From: Skeletonema tropicum
Taxonomy: Eukaryota > Bacillariophyta > Thalassiosirophyceae > Thalassiosirales > Thalassiosiraceae
Reading direction: 5' to 3'
DNA: 64,000 nucleotides
NCBI GenBank assembly: GCA_037178625.1
Contig: CM074134.1
Coordinates: 186,001 to 250,000, forward strand
The notes under the pieces are model-generated. The model was not told where the DNA came from. It made no database searches and saw only the letters and a program-made list of their open reading frames with translations. The translations under genes and the position numbers were made by a program. Below, piece after piece: positions 33,794-44,660 of this stretch (position 1 is its first letter; each line of letters begins with the position of its first letter).

Positions 33794-35191
33794 ATGTCCA
33801 CCACCAAGACAGCGCCACCTACATCTTCTGCGGTGCCTCTGCCACCAGTCGTTCATGCCATTGGTAAGAAGTTGATCCTATCTGCCTGTGTTCTATTCTA
33901 TCTATGCAACGAAAAATCATCTAACAATCGCATGTCAATTTCACATATATCAATGACACACAAAAGGTGGATCCATCGGAAGCGCGCTGGCAATATTAAC
34001 ATTCTACCCACTTGAGCGTATCAGAGTCGAGATACAATCGCAGCAACAGCAGCAGCCCCAGAAAAGCACTAATGGAACCGCTGCCATCACATCCAGAGAC
34101 TGAAAAAATTTCGGACAATCCAAATGAAAATGAAGAAAAGTACAATCAAGATCATCAAGAGGATGAAAAAAGCACAAACTAATGAAACAATCTTACAATG
34201 TCTCATTCGTCTACACAAGGAGAAATCACTCTACCGAGGAGCAAAGAATATGGCAATGACACTCATGATTAGTAACTTTATATTCTTTTATGCCCTGCAG
34301 GTCACACGGAAAAGTTTGTCATCGTTTCAGAATAACAACAATCACAATAATTCAAGTCGTCGACGACGACGGCATTATCGGATGAGTGCGTCACTATCAT
34401 CATTGTTGGCGTCAACATTGGCTGGGGTGATCAATGTACTATTGACTAATCCAATGTGGGTAGCAAGTTTGCGAATAATGGAGTCAAAATCCATACCAAG
34501 AAAGAATAGCCATGGAAACAATATCAACAACAACAATGAAGCAAACGTCAACCATCACCAACAACCAACAAATCTATGGAATATCATGCGTCAAATTGCC
34601 AAAGAAGAAGGTCCCTTACAATTATGGAATGGTACATTTACATCCCTTCTCTTGGTATCAAATCCAATCATTCAGCACTTTTTGTATGGGCAGATGCGGA
34701 TACGGTTGCTATCGTATGCATCATCGGCATCGTTGGAAAGGGAGGAATCGTCGTGAGCACATTACCATCACCACCACCATCATCTTCATTGACTGCAAGT
34801 AGAAGCATTTGTGCTTGGAGCAATATCGAAAATGGCAGCGACTGTAGCAACTTACCCGTTACAATTGGCACAAGTGCTGCTTCGGTTGCAAAGCAAGATC
34901 AAGAATGTCACTGATGATGATTCTTTCCAACACAACACGACGTCTTCAAAAGAACCAAATGACAACGAAATAATTGATAATGAACCAAACAAGAATACGA
35001 ATGCAACATACGATGGAATGATCGATTGTCTCCATCAGCAATTCAACCAAGGTGGTATTCGAGGATTGTTTCAGGGAATGAAGGCAAAATTGTTGAGTAC
35101 GGTATTAACGGCTGCATTTACATTCTTGTCGTATGAGCAGACATTATTGCTTGTGGGGAAGTTGCATCAAATTTTATTGAAGGATGTATAG
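33794..35191 (+). CDS. Mitochondrial-carrier-family protein, peroxisomal adenine-nucleotide carrier type, frame-broken
   Basis: Exon 1 (33794-33863) and exon 2 (from 33967) join across a GT-AG intron inside the first carrier repeat: HAIGGSIGSALAILTFYPLE with the signature PLERIR. The second repeat has LASTLAGVINVLLTNPMWVA (NPMW in place of PxDxxR) and the LWNG motif of a matrix helix; the third has VATYPLQLAQVLLR and a matrix segment GIRGLFQGMKAKL. The NPMW second signature is typical of the PMP34/PXN/ANT1 group, which exchanges ATP, AMP, NAD or CoA across the peroxisomal membrane; the substrate is inferred. Low-complexity inserts separate the repeats. The frame changes near 34100 and 34170, and a TGA at 34754-34756 is followed by His codons before the frame resumes, so at least three discontinuities exist, all in low-complexity spacers. 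Confidence 0.75.
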
Positions 35192-35710
35192 TTGCTTTCT
35201 CTTTTCAAGAGAGAAGTTGCAGTTTGCTGTCAGGAAAGGTATAACTTCTTGTTCTTGTGGTTCTTCTCTCTCTTGCAAAGTGTGGAGACAGAGAAGCTGG
35301 TTGTGGATGGCGACACCCTCTTCTACACCGCATTAGATCTCTCCAATGACTTGCACTTGCGGTCTGAAGCATGAAGTAGCTTTGAAGCACCCAATACATA
35401 AAACATTTCACATCTGTACCCAAGGTTTAAGTTTGATGTGCGTTGTGCGTGACTTAGTACTTATATGTTGGGTCGGATGGAAGTTTTACTGTACTTGGTC
35501 TTGATAACCCGGGTTTCTCGTAAACGTTCTTGTAAATGAATTTAAATGATTTCAAAATCTCCTCCCGCCCACATCTTGTGTTTTCACATTGATCTCTGTG
35601 ATAGCATTGATAGGCAGGCGAACAGCGTGCTCACTGCGCTTATCTTCATGAACTGTACCTTTGGCAGGATTATTAAATAGAGCTTTAGTAGTCCGTCCAG
35701 TCTAACAGAA
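35192..35710. other. Intergenic, no gene seen
   Basis: Short frames only, without recognisable features. Confidence 0.4.
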
Positions 35711-37481
35711 ATGATGAAACCGAGAACCTCTAAATTACTTGCAGCCGTATTACTGGCAAAATCCTCCTCGTCCATGAAAGGTGTGGAAGGGAAACCAGAC
35801 ACACTGAATAAACCTCTGAAGCCCAATGGGAAACCAACTCCCGTCACTACCACTACCGAAGAGGAGGAAGTGTACACGCCAATCGATTTGAGTGCCTTGG
35901 CTGATTCAGTCGAAACGACAACGACAACTAGCAGCACCCGCACTGCAGCATGGGGCACCATGGCCGCCACCACAACCACTACGACGACCACAACTAAAGC
36001 CGTACCAACAACCGAGCCAACAGCCGAGCCAACAGCCGGACCAACAACATCACCTTCCGCGGCACCAACACCCGTACCAACAACACTCACTCCTTCTCTT
36101 TCACCCACCAAACGCATCATGCAAAAAGCCGACATCCTTCCCCTCTGTCAACCCTCCCTCACCATCGCCACAACCTTTGACATTGATAACTCCTCGGCAC
36201 TCAATCAACATGAATTCAGCCAATTCATTGAATCCACCACCGGTTCATCCGCTGCCACGGTTATTTTGACCAGTGCATCCGACCAATTGTACCAAGAGTT
36301 ACGTAAGGGCTGCGTCACGGTATTTAAAATGCCAGAGTCATGTTACGATGAAACTACCACCTCCGATGATGATGATGTTACTAGTGCCATCCACAGCCTT
36401 GGATAATGAACACTAATAATGGTAAATTTGACACGTTGGAAGATAGCACCTATGTCCACGATGGGGTCATGTTGGTGGGTTTCCATAAGGGGTGGGAGAG
36501 TAAAGAAAAGGTGGAAAAGAAGTATGAAGAATTCTTTTGTAAAAAGTTGATGGAGTTTTATGTGGAGAATGATGTTGCGTTGGATTGGACCTTGGTGGAT
36601 GGACCTTCTCTTCCTCTTCCTGTGGTGGAAGAAGAAGAGGAGGAGATTGTTGTTGTTGTTGTGGAGGAGGATGATGGTAACTTCGACAATGATTGATGAT
36701 CTTGAGGCTTCTTCCACTACCAATAATAGCACGGTAGACACTTTCAATATTACAGGATATGGAGGTTTTCAATGATACGGACATTGTTTTCAACAATACG
36801 GAAGTTGATTCCAACAATACGGATGTTATGGACTGGTCTGCCATTGCCAACCTTGTAGTAGAAGCAGCAGAAGCAGCAGAAGCAGCAGAAGAAGCTGAAA
36901 CTACAACTGCTGCAAGTACTACGACAGCTTCCACCACAACAACAATCTCGGCAGAAGCAGTACAAGAAGAAGAAGAAGAGGAAGAAGAAAATGCTACCAA
37001 CAACAATACAGCCTCTGGAATTAACGCTGCAGATACATCCTTTATCCAAGCTATCAATCAGCAACAACAATCGGATTCTTCTTCTTCCTCTTCTCCTTCA
37101 TTAGACAAGATTCCACTAGGTGGATGGATTGGAATTGGTCTTGGCGGGGTACTATTTGTATTCCTACTTGTAGCCTTACTCGTCTCCAAAAAACGTCGTC
37201 ATAATAACAGCCGTAATGCCAATGCAGTAGTAGTAGAAAACAACAACAACAATAATAATGATGACAATGATTCCATTTGGAGTGATGACGATTATGAAGT
37301 CACCAACATGAACATGATGATGCAAGGTGCAGGGAAAGGTTCTTCTTCTTCTTCTTCACCAATGAGTGGAGTAGCTGCGATTGGAATGGCAAGTACGGTA
37401 GCAACACGATTGACTACGGGTGATACGGAGGTTACGTTGATGAAGAAGCAGGTTTGGACGGAAAGGGAGCCTGTTGTTTAG
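35711..37481 (+). CDS. Pro/Thr-rich type I membrane protein, family member 1, frame-broken
   Basis: ATG 35711 opens a region with a Thr/Pro stalk (PTTEPTAEPTAGPTTSP) and an EF-hand-like loop (TFDIDNSSALNQHEFSQFIE). The frame changes near 36406 (KGWESKEKVEKKYEEFFCKK) and again before 36759, where the rest reads on to an acidic spacer, one transmembrane helix (GGWIGIGLGGVLFVFLLVAL) and a short basic/Asn-rich tail ending at 37481. The arrangement of EF-like ectodomain, PT stalk, TM and acidic tail is shared with 38490-40533 and 44661-47654. It may be a cell-surface protein, but I know no function for the family. Two frame discontinuities are visible; whether they are errors or lesions cannot be told here. 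Confidence 0.6.
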
Positions 37482-38489
37482 ATTTGTTAGAGGAGAGAGA
37501 GGAGAATATTATAGGAGTGAGGAGTTTGTTGAATGAGTGAGAAAAAGAATGAATGGTGGTAGAGCAGGTTCATAAGAGTTTGAGGGGATGTATGCTGTAG
37601 GATCATCTCAATATAGAGTATAATTGTTAGGAGTAAGTATATGGCTAAATAAAACAACGATTTTCAAAAGTGTATCGTCATTTCTGTCGATTGTAACCAT
37701 CCTTGCTTCGACTTTCATTATAGTTACATGAAAGGACAAGGCAGGAGTTGGACATTCTTTCTGGCATATGAGGCAGATTGTATATATGGCAAACTAACTC
37801 GGTGAGGGTGAGGATCGCACTGAAACTGACCATCGAGAAAAGAGATCTCGATAATTACGATACCAATTCGCAGCAAAGAGACAAAATCTGGTAGCAAGGA
37901 TGAGAAAGATCAGAAGAACTGCGTCCTGAGCCCGAGTGTCCCCACTGTCCATTTTTTACTTCAAGTTGCAAGGGCGGGGGACGCGGAAGGTATCGTACGA
38001 ATCGAATCCCTCGAATTAGTCCCCGGAGGGTACAAATTTTTGCTAGCCTGAGTTTGTGGGGGTAAGTGAATGAGTGAGCTTTCTGGAGCAAGGGATAAAG
38101 ATTTTGTGATACATAGGCTGTTGAGGAAAGGCGGTTGGGCGGGTGAAAGATTCCTCTCTCCTCTGTTCGTGCATCTGACTCATCTACTACGATAGGAATT
38201 GGTACATGGCTCGTGGCAAATTTTGTCCAGAGAGTCTCCATCAGAGGCTTTTCTATTTTTGTGCTTCATTTTTTTCATTTTGAACGCCCGCCGGTTAGTT
38301 CGAACGATCAACGAAGGCGAAAGTAACTGCAACTGGACGGCGAAGCCAATGCAATAGCAAACATTAGCAGCTAAATCAGATCACTAATTTGGTATCTCAG
38401 GAATCATCTAGAGGAGCGACAACGTCATCTATAGAAGCGCATAAATCAAAAAAGAGCAAAGAAGTACTCTCGTCTCTCTCTAGCGCATA
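37482..38489. other. Intergenic, no convincing gene
   Basis: A 128-codon minus-strand frame (38241-37855) has an ATG but no recognisable motif; its Pro/Arg/Leu composition looks random. Not called. Confidence 0.45.
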
Positions 38490-40533
38490 ATGATCATGAT
38501 TTATGTCCAAAACGCAATCCTCATGGTCATCGTTACCATCACCGCCCTCCTCCCATCCATCACTTCCGCCCAAGAAGTCCAGAACTTCAACTACACCCCC
38601 GAGGAATGCAACGCATGGGTCGACGCTGCCATATCCATCCAATCCACTGCGGGGATGGGTCTCTCCCAAGCCGAATTCATTCTCTTTCTTGGCAGCCTTC
38701 CCCTATTGGAACCATACTTCAATCTCTTCTCCGTTACATCGACTAACTCGGACAACAACTCCGCCCTCGTTACATTTGGCAATCTTCCATTTGAAGTACA
38801 ACTGGCCTATCCTACACTGGCATGCTGGTGTGAGGAATTGGGTGAGGGCGAGGGATGTTGTGAGGGGGATAACAATCCCAGAATCAATGTGAGTGTACTT
38901 GTGGAGGACAATCCGAGTGAGGTGGCCTTGGCGTATCGGCAGGACTTTTGTGCGTTTGTGGATTTGGTGGTCAAGGAGTTGTTGAAGGTGGTCCCTACTA
39001 CCTACGGAGGCAACTACAACGACGGTTGCATCGACTACTACGACATCGGATAGTACAACTACAACATTCACGACCACTACTTCTACTACTGAAGATGTTG
39101 GCACGACTACCACTACACAGTCATCTGGGCCTTCCACCAATCCTGACGACGCAACCATCACCACTCCCACGGCAACATTGTCAACTTCATCGTCAACTTT
39201 ATCATCTTCATCATCTTCTTCTTCCACAGATCCAATCACATTCACCATCATAGGAAGTGTCATCGATTATTCATCTTACGACAGCGACAGCAATGATAAA
39301 CCACCATCCACCACAGCTCAAGATATACAGTCAAACTCGGAATCCAAAAAAGGTGTAATTGCTCAATTGATTCAAGGCTTCACCACGTTAAGTATGGACG
39401 TATTGAAAAAGGAGTGTACTACTACTACTACTACTACTGCCGAAATCGTGCAAGAAGAAAAGAATAGTAGTCTGCAGCAACAGCAACAACAACAACAACT
39501 GCCAGTAGTCAGTATGCTTGGAAAGTTGGATACGTTGGTGGTGGATACGACCTGTCCCGATGGTCTAAGCTACGCTCCCCCCAACGAGTCTTGTGTCGAA
39601 TTCACCATTGTCATGACACCCAGTGAGGATCATCTCTCGCAGTATGATCAAGTACGTTCGTGTTTGAAAGATACTATCAATACAGCCATTGATAATGGAC
39701 AATTGTACAATATTGTCAAGGAAATGAATGATGATACAAAGATTACTGGATTGGGTAAACCTGGTGCCGGTTTGGAGTACATCATCATTTCCACTACTAC
39801 TGACGGGACGGAGGAGGATGAAACTGAAGCAGGAGACAACATTGACAGGGGGACCATCATTACTAAGGATAAAAGTGAAGAAGCCGGACTATCGTGGTGG
39901 CTCGTCTTTCTCATCATTCTAGCACTATTTGCCATGCCACTCATTGTCTTTGCAGCCAAACGGAATCGAGAGAGACAAACGGAAGAAATGGCACGAGTGA
40001 GAGAATTTGCTGGAGAGCCTGCCAATGCCAATGATGATGATGATGATTTGGAAAATCCTGCTGCTGTAATTCCTGTTGCTGCTGTTGGAGCAGCAGCAGT
40101 CGGAAAGGAAAAGGAGGAAGAAAAGGAGGAGGAACACGTGGATGATGATCGTGATGGAGAAGATGACGAAAGTTCAGCACCCTCCGTTTGGTCCGAAAGT
40201 CGTGGGTCACAGGTTAGTATCGTCGATGAAGAGAATAATGCAAACCCCACAAATAATGCCACCATGATGGGATCATCTCTTGCCGCAATGGGAGTTGCAT
40301 CCGCAGTGGCGACCAACTTGTATGAAAAGAAGAATACTACCGAGGGAGGAAAAGAGAAAACTCCACAAGTAGTCGAAGAAAAGCTAGATTTGGAATCAAT
40401 TCAAGCCGAGGTTAAGTCTCTTGTGGCAAAGACGTCACCGGGCAAGACGGCCGAAGAACTTTTGTTGGCGTATGCTGGAAAAGAGGAGGAGTTACTTTCT
40501 CATTTACGGAGGCTGGAAAGAGAGACAAGCTAA
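38490..40533 (+). CDS. Thr-rich type I membrane protein, family member 2, one frame break
   Basis: ATG 38490 starts a clear signal peptide (AILMVIVTITALLPSITSAQ). The ectodomain carries an EF-like helix (GMGLSQAEFILFLGSLP) and a Cys-rich block (LPFEVQLAYPTLACWCEE, then EGCC). At about 39050 a single-base shift moves from DYYDIG to a frame that reads on through a Thr/Ser stalk, a second ectodomain with TTCPDGLSYAPPNESCVEFT, one transmembrane helix (SWWLVFLIILALFAMPLIVF) and an acidic cytoplasmic tail. The tail ends in a helical module (LDLESIQAEVKSLVAKT, then AGKEEELLSHLRRLE) shared with the third family member. Surface role inferred only. Confidence 0.7.
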
Positions 40534-40861
40534 TATCGACAAATATTATTTGTATAGTAACATGAGAGAAGTGTGTGTTTGGTTGACAAGAGCCTCTTTT
40601 CTATAGAGTAGTGAATCAAAGTGTGATGAGTAAAATGATAATGTTATCAATTGAAACATAATCTTGTTGAAACACGCGAGTTGTATCACCCAATAGCGAG
40701 TGTACACCTGACTATCATTGGCCCGTCAGTCAGGAAATTGCTAGATGGAATATGGTAAGAATGAGAGCCGGGCTTCTTACCTAACGACTTTCAATAATTC
40801 GTCAAATACTTATATAAAGAAGAATGATATAAGAAAAGAGCAATGCTCTCTTTATATTATT
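40534..40861. other. Short intergenic region between convergent genes
   Basis: 3' flanks of the plus-strand membrane protein and the minus-strand chromatin factor; AT-rich, no other feature seen. Confidence 0.5.
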
Positions 40862-43403
40862 TTAATCATGGAGAACTCTCATTGTGGCACCACCCTGTTC
40901 TTGTTGCTCTCGACTCGGCTCTGGCGGAGCCAGTCTTTCGTAATTTTCTAACAAAGCTCTAAGCTTTGACTCAGACGCATCTTGCTCCACATTTGTCAAA
41001 TTCTTGGCCTTCTTTGCTTGATGCTGTGGAGTATCCGAATTGTTGTTGTTGTTGTCATCGTCATTTTCTCTACTGATGGAACGCTTTTCTCCGCCAGCAG
41101 TTGTGGAAGTGTCACTCGTTTCATCGATTGTGACATTGACATCATCATCGCTTGCAACTACTTCTTCTTTCTTCTCCTCGACACTACTGCCATTATTTGG
41201 TTCATCTTGTTTGTTTGTAGTCGAGGTTAATCCAGCGTCATCATGATTTGTTGTTGTATCACTTCCTTTCCCCTCAAACGAGCTAACTTCCTCTTCTTCC
41301 GCATTCGATGTATCCATTTCCGCCACTTCTCCACCACCACCACCACCACCACTCTTGGACGTATCATCTTCAGTTTTATCATCCGTTTCTCCTCCTCCTC
41401 CATCTACTGCTGCTGCAGCAGCAGCAACAACTTCTTCTTCTTCTTTGTTCTTATTGTCCTTCTCAACACACTTGTTACATTTCCAATCATTCCCCTCCGG
41501 AACCTCCGACAATGGAGGATCCTGACACGTCAAATGATAATGACTATCACACGAATCACAATACACCAATTTCCCCCCCTTACCACATTTATCACAGAGT
41601 ATCTCTCCAGGGTACTTGAATGGGTTTTCATCCCGTGCCTTTTCCATAACACGTCGTAACGATCGAAAATCCTTGGAGGTTTTGAATTTTCCAAGGTAAT
41701 ACGTCACACATTCTCGTACGGGACGACCCAATGCTTCGGAAATTTGCCACATGTCTTCATGCTTTTCAAAGACCAATTTACGGAATTTGGCACGTTCTTC
41801 GGCAGTCCAATGGGAACAATCGGTCGGTGGGGCCTTGGAGACTTCGGCGAAGAATCCGGGAAGTTGATAGTTCCGTTGATGGAGCATGTCGTAGGCTGGT
41901 TCCTTGATGGAGGATTTGACACGATGGTCGATAAAGTCGATTTTACCGGATTTTTGTGCCTTTTCTGGATCCCACACTTGATCGTATCTGAAAAAGTATA
42001 TTGTGTGGTGCAGAATGACGAGAGATGAGCAATGATGAATACATAATATCATAGGAGTGTTTACAACTATGAATGCAACACTTCCTAACAAAAACACACA
42101 ATTGAATATAAAAGGCAAAAAAGTATATACTCACAAGACCTCCTCCTCCGGAATAGTATGCGATCCAACCACCGGCAACACATCCACCTGATACTGCACC
42201 CCCACCCGACTCGAACTCTTTTCATAATGTGTCCGATCTTCCTTCCATGCGATATCACTGAAACGTTGTCGTGTCATTCGTGCGGTTGGTGACATGGGTG
42301 CTTCATTGTTGTTATTGTTGTTGGTTGGAGTGACACTACCGTCATCGTTACCTTCTTCTTCAGTACCTCCTTCGTTATCATTCTCAGTGGTTGTAGTAGA
42401 GGATACACCAAATAATTCCTTGGCATTCAAAATGACAGCCTCATATGCTTCCGCAGCCTTGGTTTCCACATCACTTTCCTTCTTGAGGATTTGTCCAATA
42501 ACTTGTCTCAGTTTGGTATAATATTGTGGTTTCTTTGTAGTTTTGTTGGTTGTGGTAGTGGTAGTGTTGTTAGTGTTAGTGGTGGTGGAAGAAGCCTCTC
42601 TCCAACCAAAACAAGCCTCACAACGTATTGTACCCTCTTCATTGGTAATACCACAGATACAGTTCCATGGTCCTTGATGATTGACTAGTTCGGGTACTGT
42701 AGTGGTTGGTTTGTTATTGTTGTTGGTAGTGCCTTTTTCAGTATCCCCACTATTTTTAGAGTCGTTGTTGCTTGTTGTTTCTTCTTTTTCTTTTGCAAGA
42801 ATGCGATTGGATAATTGGACAATGTCAGTAGTAGTGGCAGTAGTGCCAGGTGGGCAAAAGATGGTAAGGCCTTCGTGTGATCCTGTTCCTTTCACCTGTG
42901 TTGGTGTGTTGTTTTTCAGAGAGGATATTATTATTTATGGTACGACGTGTATCCAACCAAAAAGAGAGAGAGTGCGGACCAAGACAATACAAGACTTGAT
43001 GTTAGCAAGAATGAATTGAAAGACAAGTCAAAGAATTGACTTCGAACCGAGGGTTATATAATTATGCCTCTCGCTTCCCACAGCCCAAGTATCAACCTTT
43101 TTTCCAACACGCACACACAATAACGAACCATATAAAAATAAATAGAGAAAGACGTACCAGAGTCCAACCCCCCTCCTTCTCAAGAACTGGCCACAACACT
43201 TGATAAAACGCATCCACATTTCGTTTGGTTGTTTCAGTGTTGTTATTAGTAGTAGTATCATAATCTGAGCCTCTTCCTCCCATCCCAGAGGTTGTGGCGG
43301 ATTCGAACAGTTCCTTTCGAGTCTTCTTTTTTTGTTCCTCGTTCGGGGTCTTTTCTACGGTCGCATTATTGCTCTCGACTGGCTTGGCGACTTGCGACGA
43401 CAT
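40862..43403 (-). CDS. Chromatin factor with RanBP2-type finger, ELM2, SANT and PHD domains
   Basis: Three exons on the minus strand, 43403-43158, 42895-42135 and 41987-40862, with GT-AG introns; 2133 nt give 710 codons plus stop, unbroken. Domain order: a RanBP2-like zinc finger (GPWNCICGITNEEGTIRCEA, with an unusual Cys-x-Cys first pair); an ELM2-like segment (VGVQYQVDVLPVV to YDMLHQRNYQLPGFFAEV) split by intron 2; a SANT/Myb-like domain (CSHWTAEERAKFRKLVFEKH, TYYLGKFKTSKDF); a C4HC3 PHD finger (LCDKCGKGGKLVYCDSCDSH, HLTCQDPPL, WKCNKC); and an acidic Asp/Glu/Thr tail. ELM2-SANT pairs recruit histone deacetylases in MTA/RCOR/MIER proteins, and PHD fingers read histone H3 tails, so a nuclear corepressor subunit is likely. 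ATG 43403 is the first in frame. Confidence 0.9.
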
Positions 43404-44570
43404 GGTTATTGCTTGGATTCTATTCTGGAATAAGTGCTTGCTTGGTATTGTACGAGGAGAGCTTGAGCCTATGGTGGAGCGCTGCGGTAGCCTTTTATCG
43501 CAGGGAGGCTTTTTTTTATGGTGGTGAGAAACGCGTGGTGGGATCTAAGCGACTCAGATACCTATCTGATTAGTAAGACACAAGGTCTCTTTAATAAGAC
43601 ACCAATCTCTCTACTTATCGACTCGTGGATCGATCGTACATTATTTGAGTCGTGAGTTACTGACACATCACGCCACTTTCTGCCACTTTCTCCATTCAAG
43701 ACCAATTTTGGCGCCATCTTCCGATCACTCATGGCGGGTTTCTCTGTTCAAGTACTTACCGCACGTGAACGTATCAACCAAGCGAAGCAAGAGCATCATT
43801 AATTCAACGTGAACTGCCCAAGAGCCAATAGGTTTTGCGGTGGAGCAGTAAGGCATAGCAATGAACGGTCGTGGTGAAACGTGTAGGAATGGAGGAAGGT
43901 TTATCACCATGACAATTTGGTAAGTAGACTTCTTGGAGGAAGAATGATTTCCAGCGGCGGCGCTGAAAGGAGCAACGACGATTCAATGAAAAAAGCGCAG
44001 CAGCGTCGAAAAGAAAACAATACCGCTCTATATCGTTCGATTCAATCTTGTAGATGCATCGTTGGAGCTGCCACCACCAACGTCAATCCACAATGAATTC
44101 GTCTCGAAAGCCGCCCATTTATCAATCGAAACGCATTGAATGCCCTTTCAAGAGGCGAGAAGCACATGACATTTCCTGGCGGGCTCCAATCACGGGATCG
44201 AATTCATCTGTGCTTGAGTATGGGCCAATTCAATCATATTGCTCATGGGGAGAATGCAATGGCGGACAATAGAGCTGGAATGTGTTGGGCTGTGCGTGGT
44301 GGAGGATGAGTGCGTATAGTGCACCGTTATTGATAGCGCCATCACGATTTCCACCAGCTAGAAAAATGGCCATCGAATTGAAATTGACGTTTTAAACTAC
44401 AGCTCTCTTCTGACACACAATCTCTCTACTACGTTTCAATCTCTCTTTTCAAATCAACAAAAGAATTCCAAGCGACGGGAATAATATCATTGTAGAGTTT
44501 GAGAGGTGTGTCGCGCGACAATAGAATATAGAAAATAGAAGGATAGATAACTAGAGCAGCAGCAGAAAAA
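43404..44570. other. Intergenic, no gene seen
   Basis: Lies between the divergent chromatin factor and the third membrane protein, so it probably contains both promoters. Short frames lack features. Confidence 0.5.
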
Positions 44571-44660
44571 GCTTTTTCTACAAAAACAATAACAATTGCC
44601 ATCATCCTGCCACCACTTCTCATCAAAATCTACATCAACAATGAAGCGAACCAAACTTTC

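Noticed and set aside
34754..34810. Intron in the carrier gene at 34752-34797
   Set aside because: A GTGAGC donor and possible acceptors exist, but no pairing restores the frame of the third carrier repeat.
35584..36135. Val-rich minus-strand frame as a gene
   Set aside because: It is the reverse complement of the Thr/Pro stalk of the plus-strand membrane protein.
37855..38241. 128-codon minus-strand frame as a gene
   Set aside because: Composition looks random, and no signal, domain or supporting context is visible.
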